A stretch of 9,033 nucleotides of DNA from Chryseobacterium gleum (GTDB lineage: Bacteria > Bacteroidota > Bacteroidia > Flavobacteriales_D > Crocinitomicaceae): the NCBI GenBank assembly GCA_945877005.1, contig CAMCQL010000068.1:1-9033 (forward strand), given 5' to 3'. Of this stretch, positions 1 through 5,428 are shown piece by piece. Position numbers and translations under genes: made by a program. The notes under the pieces were generated by a model. That model saw only the letters and a list, made by a program, of their open reading frames with translations. It did no database searches and had not been told where the DNA came from. Each line of letters begins with the position of its first letter. Within the stretch, counting starts at the first letter, position 1.

Positions 1-2
1 AA

Positions 3-65
3 GTGTTTTCTGCTTATTTTAAGGTAGTTATTGGAGATTACAACTATGCCGACAAGATAAAGTAA
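3..65 (+). CDS. possible C-terminal end of a gene entering from the left
   Basis: Plus frame 3 is open from the window edge to a TAA at 63-65 and reads VFSAYFKVVIGDYNYADKIK before the stop. The other two plus frames and the minus strand are closed by stops here. The residue mix (aromatic, Gly-Asp, Lys-rich end) looks protein-like, but 20 codons are too few to assign a family. If real, the gene converges on the ATP-grasp gene with about 59 bp between the two stops. The call rests only on openness and composition, and a chance open stretch is quite possible. Confidence 0.3.
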   Translation: MFSAYFKVVIGDYNYADKIK

Positions 66-68
66 AAT

Positions 69-106
69 AATTACTACATCTAAGTACGTTCGTTCGTGAA
101 GTAATT
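69..106 (-). terminator. weak hairpin between convergent gene ends, possible terminator
   Basis: AATTACT (69-75) and AGTAATT (100-106) are perfect inverted arms. One mismatch inward, CA/TG extends the stem to 69-78 and 97-106 around an 18-nt loop. On the minus strand the second arm runs into a T-rich stretch (ATTTTACTTTATC), which would suit termination of the ATP-grasp gene. The stem is AT-rich and the loop is large, so the call is tentative. The loop also holds a short CGTT tandem (87-97). Confidence 0.3.
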
Positions 107-124
107 CTTTGAGTTCCAATTAAT

Positions 125-1177
125 TTATTTTTCAATTAATTGTTGGATCATCCATTCTTGTGGATTGAACGTCTCTTCTATAAACTCCCCATTTTTTTTC
201 CAATATCCGGGACATATATCGTATGCTTTTGTTGTAAATCCAAAACAAAATTCAATGATTTTCGGCTCTTTTTTTTCATCGTAAATAAAATCAAAAGCAA
301 CTGATTGCATTTTAAGTTGTTCATTCACTTTAAAAGCTTGTTGAATTATTTTTAAATCAATTTTCGTTGGATCCGCATCTATTAATCCACTTCCAGAGGC
401 TCTAAAATCATTTTTCTTATTCCATCTGCGAATCCCAAAAGCTCTTTCTCCTACTACAATAATTCGTGTATCGTAATCGTTTTTTGGAAGAAATTTTTGA
501 AATAAGACATAATTTCGTTCAATTGCATTTGACTTTTTTTCTGTTGCCACATTTTTCAGATGCTTTTTAACTTTTGCGATCAGTCTCAAAGGATTTTTTA
601 TTTTTTTTGAGAGTCGTAATTTCTGATCGATGTTTTCAAAAACTTTCGGACTTGCTCCAATACCAATGTTGAACATTTTTTCAATCAGTTGTTGTGCTTC
701 TTTTTTGGAAGAGATCAGTTTCACTGAAGTAGAACCTGCACCACCTTTTAGTTTGCTGACTATTGGAAAATCAAACGATTTAAGTGCGTTTTTCGCTTCA
801 CTTTCATCGAAATAGATGTATGTTGGAATCATCGGTGCATTGATTGCTACCATTTTGGTGTATTGTGCGATTTTGTCGTTAAAATGTTGACGTGTTCCAT
901 AATCGGGAAAAACACCGATGCCCATTTCTTCCAAACAATTCAATAAATAGGGAGCCATGGTTTGTTCCTTATTGGAGGCGTGATTGAGGTGCCAAAGAAC
1001 ATGTGTAATGTTTTCATTTTTAATTTCTTCAATTACATTGAACGAACCACAATCGATTATTTTGAATAAAATGTTGTTTTTTTTACAGTAAGAAATCCAT
1101 CGTTCTGAAAAGCTATTTTCACGGGCATGTATTCCGATTCGAATTGGTTTAGACTCTGAATTACTTGAATTATTCAT
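125..1177 (-). CDS. ATP-grasp domain protein of polysaccharide loci (putative ligase)
   Basis: This 350-residue soluble protein has the ATP-grasp layout. An N-terminal pre-ATP-grasp part covers about residues 12-100. The nucleotide-binding lysine and glycine-rich loop follow at 140-152 (VSKLKGGAGST). A strongly basic helical insert lies at about 186-218, and a core from about 222 holds FQKFLP, DTRI (R238), IRRW and DFRASGSG (257-264). The metal-binding end has D296 in AFDF and E309 in IIEF. The C-terminal pattern CPGYW (322-326) and FNPQEWM (337-343) recalls uncharacterised ATP-grasp proteins found near capsule and O-antigen genes. ATP-grasp enzymes join a carboxylate to an amine or thiol through an acyl phosphate; the substrates here are unknown. 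The residue after the metal-binding Glu pair is Cys311, not the usual Asn. The gene starts with ATG at 1177, without a Shine-Dalgarno sequence, 398 bp after the epimerase, so it may have its own promoter. The fold is secure; the role is inferred from context. Confidence 0.88.
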   Translation of the reverse strand: MNNSSNSESKPIRIGIHARENSFSERWISYCKKNNILFKIIDCGSFNVIEEIKNENITHVLWHLNHASNKEQTMAPYLLNCLEEMGIGVFPDYGTRQHFNDKIAQYTKMVAINAPMIPTYIYFDESEAKNALKSFDFPIVSKLKGGAGSTSVKLISSKKEAQQLIEKMFNIGIGASPKVFENIDQKLRLSKKIKNPLRLIAKVKKHLKNVATEKKSNAIERNYVLFQKFLPKNDYDTRIIVVGERAFGIRRWNKKNDFRASGSGLIDADPTKIDLKIIQQAFKVNEQLKMQSVAFDFIYDEKKEPKIIEFCFGFTTKAYDICPGYWKKNGEFIEETFNPQEWMIQQLIEK

Positions 1178-1249
1178 TATAGATTGGATTGGTTTTTTCT
1201 ATGATAAAGTTCGAAAGTATCTTTGAATCTATGGAATGTAGGCAGTTAC

Positions 1250-1267
1250 CTTTCTGTGACGAGAAAG
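1250..1267. other. small hairpin in the ATP-grasp upstream region
   Basis: CTTTCT (1250-1255) and AGAAAG (1262-1267) pair around a 6-nt loop. Beyond one mismatch, TA/TA extends the stem. On the plus strand the 3' side is followed by a T-rich run (1271-1285), as in an intrinsic terminator, but no plus-strand gene precedes it. On the minus strand it would sit in the untranslated leader of the ATP-grasp mRNA, about 75 nt from the start codon. Confidence 0.25.
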
Positions 1268-1385
1268 TTATGGTTTTGTTGTTTTGAGTTAAGTTATTTT
1301 ACCTTAATATTAACCCTATATGAATAGTGCGCAAGATTTTTAATGGAATGAATTCAAACATTGACAAATTAAGGCCGGTCCGAAA

Positions 1386-1403
1386 CCCTTCACTCATCGT
1401 TGA
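1386..1403 (-). repeat. short intergenic repeat, copy 1
   Basis: On the minus strand this reads TCAACGATGAGTGAAGGG. The copy at 6171-6188 reads TCAGCAATAAGTGAAGGG. They agree at 15 of 18 bases, and all three differences are transitions. Both copies are intergenic and in the same orientation. With only two copies visible, chance similarity is not excluded. Confidence 0.35.
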
Positions 1404-1517
1404 ATCAAAAAATTAACAGCATCAATTTACAATAGTAATCTATAGCAATCGGAACCGTCATTAAATTTTTTTCCGCCTCGATTTATAACTTTTGAAACGG
1501 TCTTAAATTTTCTAACT

Positions 1518-1539
1518 TATACATCTTTAAGTATACATC
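1518..1539. repeat. direct repeat TATACATC, two copies
   Basis: TATACATC occurs at 1518-1525 and again at 1532-1539, a 14-bp period. An inverted pair ACTTA (1515-1519) and TAAGT (1528-1532) overlaps it. It lies just past the epimerase stop on the minus strand. A regulator-binding site or a chance event in AT-rich DNA are both possible. Confidence 0.3.
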
Positions 1540-1575
1540 AAGGTGATAAAACTAAAGATTTCAATAGGATAAAAT

Positions 1576-2559
1576 CTAGACTGTTTGTTTTAAGTTTTTC
1601 CAATACCAATGAATTGCTTCTTTTAAACCTGCTTCTAAATTGAATTTTGGCGCATAATTGAGTAAGCTTTTTGCTTTTTCAATGCTTGCTAGTGAATGAG
1701 GAATGTCTCCAATTCTATTCGGTCCGTGAATGATTTTCACTTCCGCAATATTTGGATCCAACACACTTAATTCTTGTTGTATAATTTTCACCAAATCATT
1801 TAATGTGGTACGGTCACCGAAAGCAGTATTGTAAATTTGATTGACCGCATTTTTGTTTAATGTGTTAATTGCTAACTCATTCATGTGAATGACATTGTCA
1901 ATGTAGGTGAAATCTCTTGAGAAATTTCCGTCGCCATTAATCACAGGACTTTCGTAGCGCATGAATTGCAACACAAATTTTGGAATTGCAGCTGCATACG
2001 CACCATTTGGATCCTGTTTTCTTCCGAATACATTGAAGTATCGTAAACCTATTGTTTCAATGCCGTAGGTTTTAGAGAATACATCGGCATACAATTCATT
2101 GACGTATTTTGTAATTGCGTAGGGAGAAAGTGGTTTTCCGATTACATCTTCCACTTTTGGAAGTGCTTCGGAATCACCATAGGTAGAAGAACTTGCTGCA
2201 TAAATAAATCGAGTGACATTTTCATTTCTTGCTGCCGTAATCATATTTAAAAAACCATTGATATTTACATCGTTTGATGTAATAGGGTCATTGATAGATC
2301 TCGGTACAGAACCCAATGCAGCTTGATGCAGCACGTAATTACATCCTTTCACAGCAGTTGTACATGCTTCAAAATTTCGAATGTCCCCTTCTATAAACGT
2401 GAAATTTGGATTATGGGATAGGTGAGCTATGTTTTCCCATTTTCCAGTTGAAAAGTTATCTAATCCTACTACATAATAACCTTGTTTGACGAAATATTCT
2501 GCCAAATTTGACCCGATAAACCCAGCTACACCAGTTATTAAAAGTTTTTTTGATTCCAT
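1576..2559 (-). CDS. UDP-N-acetylhexosamine C4-epimerase, WbpP/TviC type (extended SDR)
   Basis: This 327-residue cytoplasmic NAD-dependent extended short-chain dehydrogenase/reductase inverts C4 of a UDP-sugar. The nucleotide-binding motif GVAGFIG is at 10-16, with D34 at the end of the second strand. The serine cluster SSS (123-125) and Y147xxxK151 form the active site. The stretches VLHQAALGSVPRSINDP (76-92), YAITKYVNELYADVFS (147-162), LRYFNVFGR and DPNGAYAA are nearly identical to my memory of Pseudomonas WbpP. S289 in the IPHSLA stretch matches a position tied to substrate choice there. WbpP, WbgU and TviC act on UDP-GlcNAc/UDP-GalNAc and, in some cases, the uronic acids; which one applies cannot be read from sequence. 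It lacks the short N-terminal extension of WbpP. The ATG at 2559 is preceded by an A-rich run typical of Bacteroidota. It lies 95 bp after the acetyltransferase, probably in the same transcript. The family call is very secure, the exact substrate less so. Confidence 0.93.
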   Translation of the reverse strand: MESKKLLITGVAGFIGSNLAEYFVKQGYYVVGLDNFSTGKWENIAHLSHNPNFTFIEGDIRNFEACTTAVKGCNYVLHQAALGSVPRSINDPITSNDVNINGFLNMITAARNENVTRFIYAASSSTYGDSEALPKVEDVIGKPLSPYAITKYVNELYADVFSKTYGIETIGLRYFNVFGRKQDPNGAYAAAIPKFVLQFMRYESPVINGDGNFSRDFTYIDNVIHMNELAINTLNKNAVNQIYNTAFGDRTTLNDLVKIIQQELSVLDPNIAEVKIIHGPNRIGDIPHSLASIEKAKSLLNYAPKFNLEAGLKEAIHWYWKNLKQTV

Positions 2560-2580
2560 TTCTTTTTTTTTGTGAAGTTA

Positions 2581-2601
2581 AATCATAAATTTTATATGAT
2601 T
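2581..2601. promoter_or_regulatory. inverted repeat upstream of the epimerase gene
   Basis: AATCATA (2581-2587) and TATGATT (2595-2601) are perfect arms separated by 7 bases, about 21 bp before the epimerase ATG. The same half-site AATCAT/ATGATT forms a tighter palindrome at 4562-4574 in the flippase/glycosyltransferase intergenic region. It could be an operator or an mRNA leader hairpin. The rest of the 2560-2654 gap shows no clear promoter. Confidence 0.3.
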
Positions 2602-2654
2602 GTGTTATTGCTATTAATTATCTGTTTTTTTATTAAAATTCGCTTAATTTTTAA

Positions 2655-3242
2655 TCAATATTGTTTTAATATCTGGCCTGGATTTCCTCCATAAATACAT
2701 CTTGCGGGTACTGTTCCTTTTACACTACTTCCAGCAGTAATTATACTACCTTCTCCGATGGTTGTTCCACCTAGAATAAAACAATTGGCACCAATCCAAA
2801 CATTGTCTTTGATGATGATTTCTTTCCCTTTGTCTGAAGAATGAATTCTTTTTTCAGGTGATTTCATCATCAGTTCGTGACCATTTGCGTCAATGATTTG
2901 TGTATTTGCTGCAATCAAACAATTTTCACCTATTACAATTTTATTAAAAGCGTGAATGCATGCCCCGTTAATACGCGAATTTTTTCCAATTTCAATCGTC
3001 GCGTTTTCTCGGTCAGCGTATAATTTTACGCGATTGTGCATGTTTAAATGGTACCCATAGTTGGAGGAATTAATGGTACAATTTTCTTTGATTTTAATTG
3101 TTGCTTTTGAGTGAATTAAAATAGCAGGTCGCTTTAAAAATTTCACTGAAGTTTCAAGTGTCAGATTTTGTTTGAATTTCATTTCAACACCAACAATTAA
3201 AGACACTATTTTTTGGAGAATATAATTAATTTTCTGAATCAT
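2655..3242 (-). CDS. hexapeptide-repeat O-acetyltransferase (left-handed beta-helix)
   Basis: This 195-residue protein is a member of the left-handed beta-helix acyltransferases, which use acetyl-CoA and act as trimers. Hexapeptide turns ([IVL]-G-x-x-x-x) are visible at about 82-120 (IEIGKNSRI, IVIGENCLIAANTQI) and 142-175 (VWIGANCFILGG, TIGEGSIITAGS). The likely catalytic histidine is H122 in IIDANGH, as in maltose and WbbJ-type sugar acetyltransferases. The end, CIYGGNPGQILK, is the usual CoA-side closing loop of the family. The N-terminal 45 residues are less repetitive and basic. It probably O-acetylates a sugar of the glycan made by this locus; the sugar and position are unknown. Its ATG at 3242 lies inside the last codons of the flippase (17-bp overlap), which points to translational coupling. 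M21 is a less likely alternative start. Confidence 0.9.
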   Translation of the reverse strand: MIQKINYILQKIVSLIVGVEMKFKQNLTLETSVKFLKRPAILIHSKATIKIKENCTINSSNYGYHLNMHNRVKLYADRENATIEIGKNSRINGACIHAFNKIVIGENCLIAANTQIIDANGHELMMKSPEKRIHSSDKGKEIIIKDNVWIGANCFILGGTTIGEGSIITAGSSVKGTVPARCIYGGNPGQILKQY

Positions 3243-4476
3243 TGAGTTTGTGTTTTTGTATCATTAATCCAACACCCATTAATATTCGGGCTACTAATAA
3301 ATTTAGTGCGGCACCCATGCATCCCCATAAATATACCATGGGTACCACGAATACAAATGCAATCAGGGAAGCGATTAAGGTGTTTTTCATAACTAGTTTG
3401 TCTTTGTTGCGAACTATTAAATAATTTACACCGTAACAATCATAGATTACATAACCGTATACACTTGAAATCAATAAAAGATAGGTGACTAAGTAACGTG
3501 TAGTAAATGGAATATTTAAAAATTGAAAAAACGGTAAGGTTCCAAACAAACAGAGAATGAAAAGCACGGTACTCAACCCAAGCATAAATCTTCTGTATTT
3601 TTCGAAGGAACTGTTTTTTCTGTTCATAAAAGGAAAGATGCTTTTGGAAAGAACGCTTATCAAGGTGGTAATCAAATCGACCGGTTTTTTCAATAAATCG
3701 TACATACCTACTTGTGTGCTTGAAGTCATTAAGCCAATAACAACAACACCGCTGTTATTGTATAAGTTTGGAACAAATTGATTTAAGAACAGTGGAAAAT
3801 TTTTTCTTAGTGTAGATTTAATTTCTTTTTGATCAATCGTTAGAAGCGTAACTTTATGTTTTTTTAGTACCCTCCACAAAAGCAATGAATTTCCTAAAAA
3901 TGTTGTGGTACTTAATAACATTGGATAAAATAAATAATCGTTTTCATCTTTTACTAATACAACACAACCGCCAAGAAAAATTAATTTACTTACGACCTGT
4001 ATTACAGCATATTGTTTGGTGTTTTCAATTCCTAAATAATACCATTCTGTCGACCATGCATACCCAGCTAATAACAGTATCCCAAAGCTTAAGATTGCAC
4101 CGTGTATTCTAATAGGAGGATATACTAGGGCAATCAATCCAATTACACTGATAGAAAACAGGAACATGATTGCTTTGATGGTGATTACATTTTTGATTAT
4201 TTCTTTAATTGCATCAGAATTGTGGAGATTTGTTGAAATATCTCGAGTTGCACTCACTTTGAAACTATAGTCTGTTACAGAAAAAAAATAAGCAATGATC
4301 GAGAAAATGAAAGTAATGTTTCCATACAAAGAAAATCCGATTTTGGTTATCAAAAAAGGAACAATTAATACAGGTGTGAGTAGCTGAAGAAGTTGTACCA
4401 CTGACATAGAAAGAAAATTTTTCAACAGTCTTTGTATTTCTTTGTGTTGAAGAATACCTCTAATTTTTTTTCGCAC
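3226..4476 (-). CDS. Wzx-type polysaccharide flippase (MOP superfamily)
   Basis: This 416-residue integral inner-membrane protein has about 12 predicted hydrophobic segments, from about residue 21 to 405. The N-terminal signature of polysaccharide transporters is clear: an amphipathic basic start, NFLSMSVVQLLQLLTPVLIVPFL, a conserved IG..LYGN (46-53), and the DYSFKVSATRDIS stretch (69-81) that matches the DYGF..ATR motif of Wzx. It should move undecaprenyl-linked repeat units across the inner membrane. The length is typical. The start is GTG at 4476: an in-frame TGA lies four codons upstream and the first ATG would be M24, inside the first hydrophobic stretch, so GTG is the better choice. A Bacteroidota-type promoter sits just upstream, which would leave a very short leader. 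It is first in a minus-strand unit with the acetyltransferase. No polymerase gene is present here. Substrate identity cannot be read from sequence. Confidence 0.92.
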   Translation of the reverse strand: MRKKIRGILQHKEIQRLLKNFLSMSVVQLLQLLTPVLIVPFLITKIGFSLYGNITFIFSIIAYFFSVTDYSFKVSATRDISTNLHNSDAIKEIIKNVITIKAIMFLFSISVIGLIALVYPPIRIHGAILSFGILLLAGYAWSTEWYYLGIENTKQYAVIQVVSKLIFLGGCVVLVKDENDYLFYPMLLSTTTFLGNSLLLWRVLKKHKVTLLTIDQKEIKSTLRKNFPLFLNQFVPNLYNNSGVVVIGLMTSSTQVGMYDLLKKPVDLITTLISVLSKSIFPFMNRKNSSFEKYRRFMLGLSTVLFILCLFGTLPFFQFLNIPFTTRYLVTYLLLISSVYGYVIYDCYGVNYLIVRNKDKLVMKNTLIASLIAFVFVVPMVYLWGCMGAALNLLVARILMGVGLMIQKHKLNDSEN

Positions 4477-4486
4477 CTTTTTATTT

Positions 4487-4520
4487 CAAAAGTAGGGCGT
4501 TTGTATTATATGTAGGTCAA
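4487..4520 (-). promoter_or_regulatory. candidate Bacteroidota promoter for the flippase unit
   Basis: On the minus strand TACTTTTG (4487-4494) matches the -7 consensus TAnnTTTG. TTG (4518-4520) lies 23 bases upstream, at the long end of the accepted spacing. The transcription start would fall near 4480-4484, only a few bases before the GTG at 4476, so the message would be nearly leaderless. The TTG lies inside the inverted repeat at 4517-4535. Confidence 0.45.
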
Positions 4521-4535
4521 TTAAATATTAATTGA
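4517..4535. promoter_or_regulatory. perfect inverted repeat over the -33 element, candidate operator
   Basis: TCAATTAA (4517-4524) and TTAATTGA (4528-4535) are perfect 8-bp arms around the 3-base centre ATA. The left arm contains the TTG -33 element of the candidate flippase promoter on the minus strand. A dimeric regulator bound here would compete with RNA polymerase. The AT-rich context raises the chance of random palindromes. Confidence 0.35.
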
Positions 4536-4564
4536 TATTAATAAGTGTAATGATACATATTAAT
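4525..4564. repeat. three helically phased ATATTAAT repeats
   Basis: ATATTAAT occurs at 4525-4532, 4535-4542 and 4557-4564, all in the same orientation, with starts 10 and 22 bp apart. That is close to one and two helical turns. The repeats lie between the divergent flippase and glycosyltransferase genes and partly overlap the inverted repeat 4517-4535. Such phasing fits cooperative protein binding or DNA curvature. Confidence 0.35.
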
Positions 4565-4574
4565 CATAATGATT
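4562..4574. promoter_or_regulatory. short palindrome AATCAT-A-ATGATT
   Basis: Perfect 6-bp arms surround one central base in the divergent intergenic region. The half-site is shared with the inverted repeat at 2581-2601 before the epimerase gene, though the spacing differs. It is a candidate binding site only. Confidence 0.25.
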
Positions 4575-4613
4575 TATTTATTTACCGTTAATTATGTTTT
4601 TATAGATATGACT

Positions 4614-4621
4614 TAATTTTG
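4614..4621 (+). promoter_or_regulatory. possible -7 element for the glycosyltransferase gene
   Basis: TAATTTTG matches TAnnTTTG, but no TTG is found 17-23 bases upstream, so the promoter is weakly supported. If used, transcription would begin around 4624-4628. That would exclude a TTG start at 4619 and fits translation from the ATG at 4634. Confidence 0.25.
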
Positions 4622-4633
4622 AAAGAAAATAAG

Positions 4634-5428
4634 ATGTTTTTATCCGTTGTATTGTACCTATCTCCTAATTCGACCCATCCAGCTCAAACAGTTGATGGTT
4701 TACTTCGTGAATTACGCTCTTCTAAAAGTCATTTTTCTTTAACAATTGTTTTAGCTAAACAACATACACTTTCGAAAGAACTCAATCTTGGGTACGAAGG
4801 CATCCTATTTTCTGTTGAAAATTCCATAAGTATCCCAGAAGGATTGAATGAAGGATTGAAATTTGTGAATCAATCAAAAATTCACACGGATTATGTTTGT
4901 TTGTTTTACGATGACTTTCAGTTGTCTGAAGGGTATTTCACTTCTATTTTATCGGCTAATATTGATGACATTGACAATGTAATGATTGTCCCTAATTATT
5001 TATCAAAGACAGAAAAAGTACCTTTTTATTCATTGAATGGAGTTTTATTTAGGTATCCTTTTTTACAATTAATGTTGGGTAGGTTGTACGAAGAATACTT
5101 CTCCTGGGAGGATTATCCTTATTACTATGCATTGGCACGAAGGTTTAAAGTTGTTCGACCGGTAGATGCGAATCTTGTTAAGTTAAATTATCATTTTAAT
5201 GCACAAAAAGCATGGATGGATGCTGGACGAGGTTGTAAAGAAAAAAGACAATCATTGCTTTACGTCCTTCGTTCTGCTTTTCAGTTGTTTTCACGTTTAC
5301 AGCTAACAGCTAGTTTATTTTTGATTATTGGATTTTTTAAGGGATCTAATTATAAATACCCCTCAAAAATAATTCGTAAGATTTCGGTTTCTAAAATGAA
5401 GGAATTAATCAGTTTACGTTCTAATTAG
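4634..5428 (+). CDS. GT2-like glycosyltransferase
   Basis: This 264-residue protein, counted from the ATG at 4634, resembles family 2 (GT-A) glycosyltransferases. An N-terminal beta strand is at 2-10 (FLSVVLYLS). The region around 68-76 (PEGLNEGL) resembles the N-x-G stretch before the donor site. DYVCLFYDDF (86-95) gives the DxD-like metal/nucleotide site at 92-94. YFSWEDYPYYYALARRF (155-171) matches the WED acceptor/base motif of rhamnosyl-type transferases, followed by YHFN (186-189). A hydrophobic stretch at about 217-235 may touch the membrane. The usual start pattern of the fold is poorly conserved, so this is a divergent member. An upstream TTG at 4619 would add five residues, but the ATG follows an A-rich stretch and is preferred. 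It probably acts on the inner membrane's cytoplasmic face on the same glycan as its neighbours, although it is transcribed away from them. Donor and acceptor are unknown. Confidence 0.78.
   Translation: MFLSVVLYLSPNSTHPAQTVDGLLRELRSSKSHFSLTIVLAKQHTLSKELNLGYEGILFSVENSISIPEGLNEGLKFVNQSKIHTDYVCLFYDDFQLSEGYFTSILSANIDDIDNVMIVPNYLSKTEKVPFYSLNGVLFRYPFLQLMLGRLYEEYFSWEDYPYYYALARRFKVVRPVDANLVKLNYHFNAQKAWMDAGRGCKEKRQSLLYVLRSAFQLFSRLQLTASLFLIIGFFKGSNYKYPSKIIRKISVSKMKELISLRSN

Larger units (their letters stand above)
1178..1575. other. 398-bp intergenic region without a supportable gene
   Basis: Between the epimerase stop and the ATP-grasp start I find no reading frame with protein-like content and no convincing promoter. 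The best Bacteroidota -7 match for the minus strand is TACTTTCG (1212-1219), one base off consensus and without an upstream TTG at suitable spacing. The region holds two copies of TATACATC (1518-1525 and 1532-1539), a small hairpin CTTTCT/AGAAAG (1250-1255 and 1262-1267), a palindrome TTAATATTAA (1304-1313) and an 18-base element at 1386-1403 that is nearly repeated at 6171-6188. It may be a promoter plus long leader, a small-RNA locus or decayed sequence. Confidence 0.6.

Noticed and set aside
1218..1225. Plus-strand TATCTTTG as a promoter
   Set aside because: The nearest TTG lies 26 bases upstream, outside the usual spacing, and no plus-strand gene follows.
1250..1285. Plus-strand intrinsic terminator (hairpin plus T-rich run)
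   Set aside because: No plus-strand gene precedes it and the stem is only 6 bp; it is kept only as a small hairpin.
1299..1397. Minus-strand 32-codon frame with ATG inside the 18-base repeat (MSEGFRTG...)
   Set aside because: It is short and has no family resemblance. The matching repeat copy at 6171-6188 has ATA in place of the ATG, so the start is not conserved.
4619..4621. TTG as start of the glycosyltransferase
   Set aside because: An ATG five codons later follows an A-rich stretch typical of Bacteroidota starts, and the extra residues match no family feature.
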